Shown here piece by piece: positions 9,771 through 18,099 of a stretch of DNA of 64,000 nucleotides. Where the stretch lies: positions 2,666,001-2,730,000 of the forward strand of contig NZ_CP152413.1 in assembly GCF_038967635.1 (NCBI RefSeq), read 5' to 3'. The notes under the pieces are model-generated. The model did not search any database. It saw nothing but the letters and a program-made list of their open reading frames with translations, and was not told the DNA's origin. This stretch comes from Bradyrhizobium sp. B124. Its GTDB lineage: Bacteria > Pseudomonadota > Alphaproteobacteria > Rhizobiales > Xanthobacteraceae. Every line of letters begins with the position of its first letter. Position 1 is the first letter of the stretch. Made by a program: the position numbers and the translations under genes.

Positions 9771-10913
9771 CTAGCGCAACTTCCCGAAAAACTCGCGCAC
9801 CTCGCCGACGAACAGGTCGGGCTGCTCGAACGCCGAGAAATGTCCGCCCTTCGGCATCTCGCGCCAGTGCTGGATGTTGGTGAAATTCGTCTCCATCCAT
9901 TTGCGGACCGGCGTGACGATCTCCTTGGGGAACACGGCAACACCGGTCGGCACGCTCACCTTGTGCGGGGTTCGCTTGCCGGGCCCAAAGCTTTCCCAAT
10001 AGAGCCGCGCCGACGATGCGGCCGTCTCGGTCACCCAGTACAGCATGACATTGTCGAGCAGTTCGTCGCGGCTGAGGATGTTTTCCGGATGCCCGTCGCA
10101 GTCGGTCCAGGCCCAGAACTTTTCCAGGATCCAGGCCGCCTGCCCGCTCGGCGAATCCGTCAGCGCGTAACCAAGCGTCTGCGGCCGAGTGGACTGTTGC
10201 TTGGAATAGCCGGAATCCCAGTCGGCATAGTATTTGATGCCGTTGAGCGCGCGGGTCTCCTCTGGCGTCGGCTGGCCCTCGACATTGGGCCGGGTCGACA
10301 TCGCAAGCGTGATGTGGATGCCGGCGCAGTGCGCCGCGTCCTGCCCGCCGATCGCGGTCGTGACCGCGGAGCCCCAGTCGCCGCCTTGCGCGAAATACCT
10401 GGCGTAGCCCAGCCGCTCCATCAGGACGGCCCAGGCCTTGGCGATGCGGTCGACGCCCCAGCCTGTTGCGCCCGGCTTGGCCGAGAAGCCGAAGCCCGGC
10501 AAGGACGGGCACACCACATGGAAGGCATCGGCCGCGCTGCCGCCATGCGCCGTCGGATCGGTCAGCGGTTCGATCACCTTGTGGAATTCGACCACCGATC
10601 CCGGCCAGCCATGGGTGATGATCAGCGGCCGCGCCTCCGGGTGCTTTGAGCGGACATGGACGAAGTGGATGTCGAGCCCGTCGATCTCGGTGGTGAACTG
10701 GCTGAATCGATTGAGCTGCGCCTCGCGCTGCCGCCAATCATAGGCCTCGGCCCAATAGTGGCAGACGTCCTTGATCCATTGCAGCGGCGCGCCCTGGCTC
10801 CAGTCGTCGACCAGTTCGGCCTCGGGCCAGCGGGTCCGGCGCAGCCGGATGCGGAGATCCTCGAGGACATCGTCGCTGACGGCGATGCGAAACGGACTGA
10901 TGGCGGTATTCAT
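9771..10913 (-). CDS. Epoxide hydrolase (microsomal-type alpha/beta hydrolase)
   Basis: A 380-residue alpha/beta-hydrolase with an N-terminal epoxide hydrolase domain (SPFRIAVSDDVLEDLRIRL, then RTRWP) that wraps the core in microsomal-type enzymes. The oxyanion motif is HGWPG (101-105), the nucleophile is Asp179 in QGGDWGS, and the catalytic His is His358 in PKGGHFSAFEQPD. The reaction would be hydrolysis of an epoxide to a diol in the cytosol. A GGGGAG ribosome binding site lies 5-10 bases before the ATG. It is 13 bases upstream of the phosphoesterase gene on the same strand, so the two may be co-transcribed. Confidence 0.92.
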   Translation of the reverse strand: MNTAISPFRIAVSDDVLEDLRIRLRRTRWPEAELVDDWSQGAPLQWIKDVCHYWAEAYDWRQREAQLNRFSQFTTEIDGLDIHFVHVRSKHPEARPLIITHGWPGSVVEFHKVIEPLTDPTAHGGSAADAFHVVCPSLPGFGFSAKPGATGWGVDRIAKAWAVLMERLGYARYFAQGGDWGSAVTTAIGGQDAAHCAGIHITLAMSTRPNVEGQPTPEETRALNGIKYYADWDSGYSKQQSTRPQTLGYALTDSPSGQAAWILEKFWAWTDCDGHPENILSRDELLDNVMLYWVTETAASSARLYWESFGPGKRTPHKVSVPTGVAVFPKEIVTPVRKWMETNFTNIQHWREMPKGGHFSAFEQPDLFVGEVREFFGKLR

Positions 10914-10989
10914 GGCGTCTCCCCGGGGCTCGAAATCTGCCTGGGGAACATAGGGTCGGACCGTCAGCCGATCAAACCGTCAGGCGACG

Positions 10990-11943
10990 CTATTTGCCAA
11001 GCGCCGTCTCCAACAAAGCCTGTGCCTGCTTGGTGGCTTCAGCGAATGCCGGCTGTTCCGGGGCGTGCTGAACGAAACAGCGCTTGAATGCATCCTCGCC
11101 CTGCTGGCGCAGGTCGCCGAGCTTGTCATAAGCCTTCTTGTCGATCCGCTTCTGACGTAGCTTCTCGTCCGCTTCATTCGCCCGCTTGTTGTAGTCGGTG
11201 CGGATCGCGGCGCAGGCCGGCACCTGCACGGTCGGCTCGATCTCGCCATAGGCGATGTAGAACTTGCCGTTGACGAGTGCCGCGACAAATACTTCGTCCG
11301 CGGCCTCAGGGGTCGAGTCCTGGGTGCGGCCGGCCAGGAAACCGTAAGTCAGGGTGGCCGACGCCGGTTTGACGACCGGCAGCTCGTTGAAGTTGATCAC
11401 GGCGGCGTCGGTCGAGATCGCCTGCGTGTAGAGGCCCTCGAACTTCAGGGCCGGTTCGATCTGCTGCGGCACATTCTTGCTGCCCTTGTCCCACCAGGTC
11501 TTGTGCTCGTGCAGCCAGCGCGTGAACAGGGCTTCGGAGGTGACGATGATATGGGCCTTCGGTTCGACGAAGGTGCCGTCGGCGCGCTTCTCGCCGATCT
11601 TGCCGCCGTCCCTGCCGGTGTCGGCATCGAAGCGCAGGCCGTCCAGCATGCCGAACCCCATATCGCCTTTATATAGAGTGTCGAGGTTGAGCTGGGCGGA
11701 GGCAAAGCCAGGCCGGGCGGGCTGGGACAGGATTGCGATCAGCTGCCCTTTCAGTTCGTCGCGCGCGGCCGCTTCTGCCTTGTCGACAGCCTCGTCGATC
11801 TTGCCGTCCTTCTCCTGCTTGGCGAACTTGGCGATCGCAGCGTCGCGCGCGGCGATGTAGCGGTCCTCCGGCGACGCGGCGCGGGCCGGCGAAAGGACCA
11901 GGATCGGGGATAGGACGAGGGCAAGGCGGAAAATAAAATGCAT
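10990..11943 (-). CDS. Exported protein of unknown function
   Basis: About 317 residues with a clear signal peptide (MHFIFRLALVLSPILVLSP followed by ARA). The mature N-terminus is a charged helical stretch (EDRYIAARDAAIAKFAKQEKDGKIDEAVDKAEAAARDELKGQ), then a region with Asp/Gly-rich turns and a C-terminal part with CAAIRTDYNKRANEADEKLRQKRIDKK. I do not recognise a family. The frame is open up to 11967, but the inner ATG at 11943 begins the signal peptide directly. That start lies inside a strong inverted repeat, described separately. Confidence 0.7.
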   Translation of the reverse strand: MHFIFRLALVLSPILVLSPARAASPEDRYIAARDAAIAKFAKQEKDGKIDEAVDKAEAAARDELKGQLIAILSQPARPGFASAQLNLDTLYKGDMGFGMLDGLRFDADTGRDGGKIGEKRADGTFVEPKAHIIVTSEALFTRWLHEHKTWWDKGSKNVPQQIEPALKFEGLYTQAISTDAAVINFNELPVVKPASATLTYGFLAGRTQDSTPEAADEVFVAALVNGKFYIAYGEIEPTVQVPACAAIRTDYNKRANEADEKLRQKRIDKKAYDKLGDLRQQGEDAFKRCFVQHAPEQPAFAEATKQAQALLETALGK

Positions 11944-11969
11944 GCCCTGTGGTCGCCCGCAGGGCATGC
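11940..11969. other. Perfect 10-bp inverted repeat at a translation start
   Basis: GCATGCCCTG at 11940-11949 is repeated in inverted orientation as CAGGGCATGC at 11960-11969 with a 10-base loop. The repeat covers the ATG of the exported protein gene (11943, minus strand). In RNA it would hide the start codon and part of the ribosome binding region, so it may be an operator or a translation-controlling hairpin. It could also be a chance palindrome. Confidence 0.5.
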
Positions 11970-12096
11970 AAGGTTCAAGGTCACGGGTACTACCAGCATA
12001 TCCGTCGTCGGCAGGCCCTCTGCCGACGCCGGATCTCGTCAGGGCCGGCCAGTCGTGCCGCCCTTGTCAAGGCTGCCGCGGTCAGGCTGCCCTTGA

Positions 12097-12660
12097 TCAG
12101 GCTGCCTTGGATTTCGCCACGTGGGTGGCAATCGCGTCCATCAACGCCGGCGACAGACAGTCATAGGGCTCGAGCCCAAGCTCCTTCAGCCGCGACCTGA
12201 TCCCAGCCATATCGGCCGGCTTGACGCCGGACTCGATCACCGACGACACGAAGGCCGCAAATCCCGGAGCCGCCGAGCCGGACTCCTGGAACAGCTCGGG
12301 ATGGATGAAGTCGAGGCCATAGAACGGATGACCCTTGTTCTCGATCCGGCCGTACATGTGGGTGCCGCATCCGGTGCAGGCATGGCGCTGGATCACCGCC
12401 GCGGCGTCGATGATCTTCAACTTGTCGCCGTTCTCCAGCACGGTGACGTTCTCGCGCGGGACGACCGCAACCACCGAGAAGGTGGCACCGGAAGGCTTCC
12501 AGCATTTGGTGCAGCCGCAGGCGTGGTTGTGGGCGACGTCGCCCTTGACCCCGACCTTGACCTTCTTGTCCGCGCATTTGCAGACCAGCGTACCCCCGGC
12601 AAAACTGCCGGAGCCTTGCTTGACGCCATTGTCGACTGACGGGTGGATATGAACAGTCAT
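12097..12660 (-). CDS. gfa: Glutathione-dependent formaldehyde-activating enzyme
   Basis: Small cytosolic zinc enzyme that helps formaldehyde combine with glutathione to form S-(hydroxymethyl)glutathione, the first step of GSH-linked formaldehyde oxidation. The 187-residue protein has the family's cysteine layout: Cys27 and Cys29 (VCKCA), Cys48, Cys50 and Cys53 (ACGCTKC), and Cys95/Cys98 (ACTGCG), expected to bind two zinc ions. A strong AGGAGG ribosome binding site precedes the ATG. It lies 33 bases downstream of the S-(hydroxymethyl)glutathione dehydrogenase gene in the same orientation, with xoxG and xoxF further upstream, so the four genes look like one methanol-to-formate operon. Confidence 0.96.
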   Translation of the reverse strand: MTVHIHPSVDNGVKQGSGSFAGGTLVCKCADKKVKVGVKGDVAHNHACGCTKCWKPSGATFSVVAVVPRENVTVLENGDKLKIIDAAAVIQRHACTGCGTHMYGRIENKGHPFYGLDFIHPELFQESGSAAPGFAAFVSSVIESGVKPADMAGIRSRLKELGLEPYDCLSPALMDAIATHVAKSKAA

Positions 12661-12693
12661 TGACCTATCCTCCTAGTGCTTGGTGTTTTGATT

Positions 12694-13803
12694 TTAGAAC
12701 ACGACGACCGAACGGATCGATTTGCCCTCGTGCATCAGGTCGAAGCCCTTGTTGATCTCGTCGAGCTTCAGCACGTGGGTGATCATCGGATCGATCTGGA
12801 TCTTTCCGTTCATGTACCAGTCGACGATCTTTGGCACGTCGGTGCGGCCGCGCGCGCCGCCGAACGCGGTGCCCTTCCAGACACGTCCGGTGACGAGCTG
12901 GAACGGCCGGGTCGCGATCTCCTTGCCGGATTCCGCGACGCCGATCACGACCGACACGCCCCAGCCGCGGTGGCAGGCTTCCAGCGCCTGGCGCATCACG
13001 TTGGTGTTGCCGGTGCAGTCGAAGGTGTAGTCGGCGCCGCCGTCGGTCAGGCCAACCAAGTGTTGCACGATATCGCCGCTCACCTTGGTCGGGTTGACGA
13101 AATGCGTCATGCCGAACTGACGGCCCCAATTGTCCTTGGAGTCGTTGATGTCGACGCCGATGATCTTGTCGGCGCCCACCATCTTGGCGCCCTGGATCAC
13201 GTTGAGGCCGATGCCGCCGAGGCCGAACACGACGACGTTGGAGCCCGGCGTCACCTTGGCGGTGTTGACGACGGCACCGACGCCGGTGGTGACGCCGCAG
13301 CCGATGTAGCAGCTCTTGTCGAACGGCGCGTCTTCGCGGATCTTCGCCACCGCGATCTCGGGCAGCACGGTGAAGTTCGAGAAGGTCGAGCAGCCCATAT
13401 AGTGGAAGACCGTCTTGCCCTTGTAGCTGAAGCGCGAGGTGCCGTCCGGCATCACGCCCTTGCCCTGCGTGGCGCGGATCGCGGTGCAGAGATTGGTCTT
13501 CTGGCTGAGGCAACTTTTGCACTGGCGGCATTCGGGCGTGTAGAGCGGGATCACGTGATCGCCAGGCTTCACCGACGTCACGCCGGCGCCGACCTCGCGA
13601 ACGATGCCGGCGCCTTCGTGCCCGAGGACCGAGGGAAAGATGCCTTCGCTGTCGAAGCCGTCGAGCGTGTAGGCATCGGTGTGGCAGATGCCCGTCGCCT
13701 TGATCTCGACAAGGACCTCGCCGGCCTTGGGGCCTTCCAGGTCGAGCTCGACGATCTCAAGCGGCTTCTTGGCTTCGAATGCGACTGCGGCGCGGGTCTT
13801 CAT
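12694..13803 (-). CDS. S-(hydroxymethyl)glutathione dehydrogenase (class III alcohol dehydrogenase)
   Basis: NAD-dependent zinc dehydrogenase that oxidises S-(hydroxymethyl)glutathione to S-formylglutathione. The 369-residue chain has catalytic zinc ligands Cys40 (GICHTD), His62 (GHEGAG) and Cys169 (IGCGVTTG), the structural zinc quartet Cys92/95/98/106, and a Rossmann GLGGIG at 194-199. The open frame starts at a GTG at 13815, but an ATG at 13803 has GGAG seven bases upstream and gives the usual protein length, so I place the start there. Between the cytochrome gene and gfa, it handles formaldehyde made by XoxF. Known in other bacteria as FlhA, AdhI or FrmA. Confidence 0.96.
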   Translation of the reverse strand: MKTRAAVAFEAKKPLEIVELDLEGPKAGEVLVEIKATGICHTDAYTLDGFDSEGIFPSVLGHEGAGIVREVGAGVTSVKPGDHVIPLYTPECRQCKSCLSQKTNLCTAIRATQGKGVMPDGTSRFSYKGKTVFHYMGCSTFSNFTVLPEIAVAKIREDAPFDKSCYIGCGVTTGVGAVVNTAKVTPGSNVVVFGLGGIGLNVIQGAKMVGADKIIGVDINDSKDNWGRQFGMTHFVNPTKVSGDIVQHLVGLTDGGADYTFDCTGNTNVMRQALEACHRGWGVSVVIGVAESGKEIATRPFQLVTGRVWKGTAFGGARGRTDVPKIVDWYMNGKIQIDPMITHVLKLDEINKGFDLMHEGKSIRSVVVF

Positions 13804-13852
13804 CTTGGTCTCCACAAAACATCAAACAGGTTGTCATTCGCGCCGGTCACGC

Positions 13853-14380
13853 TCAGTTCTTGTTGCCCATGCAGGCGTCTTCCGCCTTTCCATAGGCATC
13901 CGACTTGTCTTCGTGCTTGGCCGGCCGAACGCGCCCAACCGCATCATTGGCGCGGGCGCGCAGGTACACATAGAGGTCGTCCATGTAGCAGGCAACGTTC
14001 GGATTATCGCCGAATGCCGGCATGACGTTTTCCTGCGACGTCGACACGTTCTTGCGCCCGCTCGCGACCACGCCCATGAAGTCGGGATAGCTCATGGTCT
14101 TCAGCGAATCCTTCAAAGCCGGCGCGTAAGTCGAGCCCATGCCGTCGGGTCCGTGGCAGACGTGGCACTCCGAATGATAGCGGCGGTAGCCCGAGTAGGT
14201 GTACCAGTCCACCGTACCGTCGGACGCGACCTTGAACGTCGGGTTTCCATCCTTGTCGAGATACTTGCCGTCCTCGGACTTGACAGCGGCCGGGTCACCT
14301 ACGTCCTCGGCGGAGGCAACTCCTCCCATTGCCACGACGAAGATCGCGGCAGTCACAAACCAGATCTTACGCAAAAGCAT
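13853..14380 (-). CDS. xoxG: XoxF-associated c-type cytochrome
   Basis: Periplasmic electron acceptor for the methanol dehydrogenase. From the ATG at 14380 (GAGGAT just upstream) the protein has 175 residues with a signal peptide (MLLRKIWFVTAAIFVVAM, ending ASAED), a single CHVCH heme site at Cys72-Cys75-His76, and a candidate axial Met120 in ENVMPAFG. Two further cysteines, Cys131 and Cys170, give four in all, as in the methanol-metabolism cytochromes often found beside xoxF. The frame runs open to 14452 but the upstream part looks untranslated. It is separated from xoxF by a strong hairpin (14407-14436). Confidence 0.93.
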   Translation of the reverse strand: MLLRKIWFVTAAIFVVAMGGVASAEDVGDPAAVKSEDGKYLDKDGNPTFKVASDGTVDWYTYSGYRRYHSECHVCHGPDGMGSTYAPALKDSLKTMSYPDFMGVVASGRKNVSTSQENVMPAFGDNPNVACYMDDLYVYLRARANDAVGRVRPAKHEDKSDAYGKAEDACMGNKN

Positions 14381-14406
14381 ATCCTCGCGTGCGGATTGAA
14401 GACGGA

Positions 14407-14436
14407 CCGGCGCATGGAGATCGCTCCATGCGCCGG
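14407..14436. terminator. 13-bp perfect stem-loop between xoxF and xoxG
   Basis: CCGGCGCATGGAG at 14407-14419 pairs perfectly with CTCCATGCGCCGG at 14424-14436 around a 4-base ATCG loop. It sits 17 bases after the xoxF stop and 26 bases before the xoxG start. There is no T-run on the minus strand after it, so full Rho-independent termination is unlikely. An mRNA-stabilising or attenuating role that lets xoxF exceed xoxG is more likely, but is an inference. Confidence 0.7.
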
Positions 14437-14453
14437 AACGAGGGCTGCTCAAC

Positions 14454-16256
14454 TCACTGCGGCAGCGCGAACACGGTGAGCGTTCCGCCGAGCGCGGTGT
14501 AGTTGCTCAGCGCTGCGTAGCCGCCGACTGCACCGAGACCGGCCGTCGGATCGGTCAGACCGGCCGCGAGGCCGATGCCTGCCCAACCGCCAACACCCGA
14601 CAGCACGGCGACGTACTGCCTGCCGCCGTTCTCATAGGTGGTGACGTTGCCGATGATGCCGGACGGAGTCTTGAACTTGTAGAGCTCCTTGCCCGTCTTG
14701 GCGTCGACTGCCTTCAGGTAGCCTTCCAGCGTGCCGTAGAACACCACGCCGCCGGCGGTCGCGAGTGCACCCGACCAGACCGAGAACTGCTCCTTGTTCG
14801 ACCACACGATCTTGCCGGTCTTGCCGTCCCAGGCGATGAAGTTGCCCATGTTGGTCTCACCGGGAGGCGGATACATCGACAGCGTCGCGCCGACATAGGG
14901 CTGACCTGCGGTGTAGCTCACCTTGAACGGCTCGTAGTCCATGCAGACGTGGTTGGTCGGCACGTAGAACAGCTGCGTATCCGGCGAGTAGGCCGCCGGC
15001 TGCTCGTCCTTCGAACCCAGCGCCGCCGGGCAGATGCCCTTGACGTTGTGGTCTTCGCCGGCCTTGTCGGTCGACGCTGAGTCAAGAACCTTCGGACGAC
15101 CATAGGTCGGCGAGCTCTTGTTCATGTCGACGCCGGAGGTCCAGTTCACCTTCGGATCATACTTCTCGGCGACCAGCAGTTCACCGGTGACGCGATCGAG
15201 CGTGTAGCCGAGGCCGTTACGATCGAAGTGCGTCAGCAGCTTCCGCGCCTTGCCGTCGATGCTCTGATCCGAGAGGATCATCTCGTTGACGCCGTCATAG
15301 TCCCATTCGTCATGGGGCGTCATCTGATAGACCCACTTGGCAACGCCGGTATCCGGGTTACGCGCCCAGATCGTCATCGACCACTTGTTGTCGCCGGGAC
15401 GCTGCTTCGGATTCCAGGTCGAGGGGTTGCCCGATCCGTAATAGACGAGGTTGAGTTCGGGATCGTAGGAGATCCAGCCCCAAGTCGCGCCGCCGCCGAT
15501 CTTCCACTGATCGCCTTGCCACGTCTTCAGGCTCGAGTCCTTGCCGATCGGCTTGCCAAGCTCGGTGGTCTTGTCGTCGACCAGGATCTGGTCATCCGGA
15601 CCTTCCGAGAAGCCACGCCAGACCAGCTTGCCGGTCTTGAGGTCGTAGGCCGTCATGTGGGCCTGAACGCCGAACTCGCCGCCGGAGATGCCGACCAGGA
15701 CCTTGTCCTTGACGACCATCGGCGCCGACGTACCGGTCGATCCCTTGCTCGGATCGCCGTTCTTGACGCTCCACTCCACCTTGCCGGTCTTCGCATCGAG
15801 CGCGACCAGCGTAGTGTCGGCCTGATGCAGGATGATCTTGCCGTCGCCATAGGCGACGCCGCGATTGACCGTGTCGCAGCACATCACCGGAATGACGTTC
15901 GGATCCTGCTTCGGCTCGTACTTCCAGACGATCTGATTGTCCTTGGAAAGGTCAATAGCGTAGACCTTGTTCGGGAACGGCGTATGCACGTACATCATGT
16001 TGCCGATGATCAGCGGGCCGCCTTCGTGACCGCGCAGCACGCCGGTCGAAAACGTCCACGCTACCTGCAACTTTCCGACGTTCTGGGCGTTGATCTGATT
16101 CAGCTTCGAATAGCGCTGATTGGTGTAATCGCCGGTCGGCATCACCCAGTCTTTCGGGTTCTGCGTCATCTTGTGGAGTTCGTCATTGGCGTTGGCAGCT
16201 CCGGCGGCGAACACCGCCATTGCCCCAAGGCTGGTCGCGTAAAGCAACTTGCGCAT
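14454..16256 (-). CDS. xoxF: Lanthanide-dependent methanol dehydrogenase XoxF
   Basis: Periplasmic PQQ quinoprotein oxidising methanol to formaldehyde (and possibly further to formate). The 600-residue chain has a signal peptide ([20 protein letters not shown], cut near ANAND), eight-bladed propeller repeats, the adjacent-cysteine pair Cys126-Cys127 that stacks on PQQ, metal ligands Glu194 (SGGEFG) and Asn278 (SGNPS), and the catalytic Asp319 followed by Tyr and Asp321. The extra Asp two residues after the catalytic one is the hallmark of rare-earth enzymes; calcium MxaF has Ala there. No mxaI or mxaF is seen nearby. GGAGGAAATCC precedes the ATG. First gene of the xoxF-xoxG-dehydrogenase-gfa run. 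Confidence 0.97.
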   Translation of the reverse strand: MRKLLYATSLGAMAVFAAGAANANDELHKMTQNPKDWVMPTGDYTNQRYSKLNQINAQNVGKLQVAWTFSTGVLRGHEGGPLIIGNMMYVHTPFPNKVYAIDLSKDNQIVWKYEPKQDPNVIPVMCCDTVNRGVAYGDGKIILHQADTTLVALDAKTGKVEWSVKNGDPSKGSTGTSAPMVVKDKVLVGISGGEFGVQAHMTAYDLKTGKLVWRGFSEGPDDQILVDDKTTELGKPIGKDSSLKTWQGDQWKIGGGATWGWISYDPELNLVYYGSGNPSTWNPKQRPGDNKWSMTIWARNPDTGVAKWVYQMTPHDEWDYDGVNEMILSDQSIDGKARKLLTHFDRNGLGYTLDRVTGELLVAEKYDPKVNWTSGVDMNKSSPTYGRPKVLDSASTDKAGEDHNVKGICPAALGSKDEQPAAYSPDTQLFYVPTNHVCMDYEPFKVSYTAGQPYVGATLSMYPPPGETNMGNFIAWDGKTGKIVWSNKEQFSVWSGALATAGGVVFYGTLEGYLKAVDAKTGKELYKFKTPSGIIGNVTTYENGGRQYVAVLSGVGGWAGIGLAAGLTDPTAGLGAVGGYAALSNYTALGGTLTVFALPQ

Positions 16257-16678
16257 CGTGGATTTCCTCCCAGGTTCATGAGCTCAAGGGTTTCCGCCGA
16301 AACGGCCCCACTTCTTCCATTTTGGTACCTCACTGGTAGTCCCATCGAACCGCGCTGACTTGCCCAGCAGCGAAGCGCCGTTTGCTCAGAAGCGAAGCAT
16401 TGTCAGATTTTTGCGGTCGGACCGCGAATTGGCAGGTAAGGCTGCTTCATGTTGCAGGGCATCAAACGTCTTCAGTGCTGTTCCTGCGTCGGAGTAGAAC
16501 CGGCCCAAGGTTGCGCTTGACGCGCCCAGAACTAAGTCCGAGGATCACCCGACATTATCCGGGAAGAAGTCCCGCCGCCTCCCTAAGCTGTTCAGAATCA
16601 GGGAGAAGGCGCATCATCCCGGGCCAGATTTCAGCTCGGTGAGCAGTCACGTTGGGGATCGAATCGGTGGCTGGAAAG
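16257..16678. promoter_or_regulatory. Divergent control region between xoxF and the araC-type gene
   Basis: 422 bases without a gene. It must hold the xoxF promoter (minus strand) and that of the AraC-type regulator. Two short related copies of GCGAAGC (in CAGCAGCGAAGCG near 16368-16380 and CAGAAGCGAAGCA near 16387-16399) lie about 19 bases apart, a spacing of nearly two helical turns that could suit an AraC-type dimer. I cannot place -35/-10 boxes with confidence. Confidence 0.5.
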
Positions 16679-17653
16679 ATGTCCGATACAGTCCATTCAC
16701 TCAGCACGAACGGATTGACGCCCAAGCGGCAAATCCAGCGCTGGTCGGATGCGCTCACTGACCTTTGCGGTCAGTTCGACGTCGATGCGCTGGAAGGATC
16801 CTCGCTCGAGGGCCGGATCAATTTCACGACGGTATCGCGATTGAAGCTGTGCCAGATCGAGGCAAGCCAGCATCGCATCGCCCATACCGTCTCGCGAATC
16901 AGGCTGAGCGAGCATCCCTACATCAAGATCGTTTTCCAGACGCACGGCGTCTCGCATTTCGAGCAGGACGGCCTGCACTTCGACATCATGCCGGGCGACT
17001 GCTTCGCCTACGACGTGTCGTGTCCGCATACAATCATCAGCCCGTCCCTGACGCGTCACGAGGTTGTCATCGTTCCGAAGGACCTGCTCAAGGAGCGCGG
17101 CTTCCAGCTCTCCAAGATGGCGCCGTGCAAGCTCTCGGCGCGCAACGGCACCGGCCGCATCGCCTATGATTTCGTGCATGCCGCGTTCGGCGAAGCGCCG
17201 ACGCTGACCCCGGTCAACGCCGTCGGCGTGGCCGATGCGCTAATCGACCTGCTGCTGCTGCCGCTGCGCGAGACCGGCGCGATGTTCGACCGCGGCAGCG
17301 CCGAGGCGACCTACGTGCGGGCCCAGGGCTTCATCCGCGAGCATCTGCGCGATCCCGATCTCTGCATCGACCGCATTTCCGCGGCGCTCGGCTGCTCGAA
17401 GCGCTATCTGCACATGCTGTTCAGCGATCGCGGCATGACGGTCAGCGACTACATCTGGAAGGCCCGGCTGCAAAATTGCCGGCAGGAGCTGGAATCCCAG
17501 AACGGTAAGACCATCACGGACGTCGCGTTCTCCTGGGGCTTCTCGAGCTCATCGCATTTCAGCCGCGTATTCCGGAAGTATTTTGGCATCGCCCCCTCCT
17601 CCGTGCACAAGGGTCTGCACGGCGGCATGCCGGTCGATGTGGTACTGGAATAG
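16679..17653 (+). CDS. AraC family transcriptional regulator
   Basis: DNA-binding regulator of 324 residues from the ATG at 16679 (a TTG at 16652 would add nine residues). The N-terminal half fits the AraC-binding-like domain found in AraC/FeaR-type activators (HPYIKIVFQTHGVSHFEQDG, then MPGDCFAYD). The C-terminal half has two helix-turn-helix units, ending with the signature ITDVAFSWGFSSSSHFSRVFRKYFGIAPS. It is divergent from xoxF and shares its control region, which suggests it may act on the methanol operon, but local or unrelated control is equally possible from sequence alone. Confidence 0.9.
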   Translation: MSDTVHSLSTNGLTPKRQIQRWSDALTDLCGQFDVDALEGSSLEGRINFTTVSRLKLCQIEASQHRIAHTVSRIRLSEHPYIKIVFQTHGVSHFEQDGLHFDIMPGDCFAYDVSCPHTIISPSLTRHEVVIVPKDLLKERGFQLSKMAPCKLSARNGTGRIAYDFVHAAFGEAPTLTPVNAVGVADALIDLLLLPLRETGAMFDRGSAEATYVRAQGFIREHLRDPDLCIDRISAALGCSKRYLHMLFSDRGMTVSDYIWKARLQNCRQELESQNGKTITDVAFSWGFSSSSHFSRVFRKYFGIAPSSVHKGLHGGMPVDVVLE

Positions 17654-17682
17654 CGATTCGCCTGGCGTGCAGGCGCCACGCC

Positions 17683-18099
17683 ATGCCGTCCATCAAGCTA
17701 TCCTCAATCAAACTTTCCTCAATCAAGGCTTGGGCGCGCGACCTGAAACGAGACAGCGTTGCACTGTATCTCGCGTCACGTGATCCGCGCGTACCGTGGT
17801 ACGCAAAGGCGCTCGCCGTCGCCATCGCGGCCTATGCGCTCTCGCCTCTCGATCTGATTCCAGATTTCATCCCGGTCATCGGCTATCTCGACGATCTGAT
17901 CCTGCTGCCGTTCGGCATCTGGCTTGCGATCTCGCTCGTTCCGGATGAGGTGATGGCCGAATGCCGCGCCAATGCCAGTGCCGTCTTGCAGCGCCCGATC
18001 AGTCGAGCGGGAATGATCGCGATCATCGTGCTCTGGATCGCCGGTGCACTCGCGCTGGCATGGGCCGTCTTCACATACTGGCCGCGAACCACGCCCTAA
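17683..18099 (+). CDS. YkvA-like (DUF1232) membrane protein
   Basis: A 138-residue protein with the DUF1232 core: RDPRVPWYAKALAVAIAAYAL, then the hallmark SPLDLIPDFIPVIGYLDDL (about residues 54-72) followed by a hydrophobic helix and another helix at the C-terminus (MIAIIVLWIAGALALAWAVF). Function of the family is unknown. The first residues carry a short internal repeat (SIKLSSIKLSSIK) encoded by a 15-base tandem repeat. It lies 29 bases after the araC-type gene on the same strand and its stop overlaps the end of the convergent kinase gene by 4 bases. Confidence 0.88.
   Translation: MPSIKLSSIKLSSIKAWARDLKRDSVALYLASRDPRVPWYAKALAVAIAAYALSPLDLIPDFIPVIGYLDDLILLPFGIWLAISLVPDEVMAECRANASAVLQRPISRAGMIAIIVLWIAGALALAWAVFTYWPRTTP
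17692..17728 (+). repeat. 15-base tandem repeat in the start of the DUF1232 gene
   Basis: Two full copies (ATCAAGCTATCCTCA at 17692-17706 and ATCAAACTTTCCTCA at 17707-17721) and the first seven bases of a third. The unit is in frame and encodes IKLSS, so gain or loss of copies would not shift the reading frame. Confidence 0.8.

Noticed and set aside
12676..14025. 449-residue plus-strand frame across the dehydrogenase and cytochrome genes
   Set aside because: Both opposite-strand genes have full catalytic motifs; this frame has His/Asp/Val-rich low-complexity sequence and no motif.
15228..16358. 376-residue plus-strand frame opposite xoxF
   Set aside because: Shadow of xoxF, which has the signal peptide, paired Cys and metal ligands.
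16652..16678. TTG start for the AraC-type gene
   Set aside because: It would add nine residues of no evident value; the ATG at 16679 is a more common start, although its spacing to GGAAAG is short, so this stays open.
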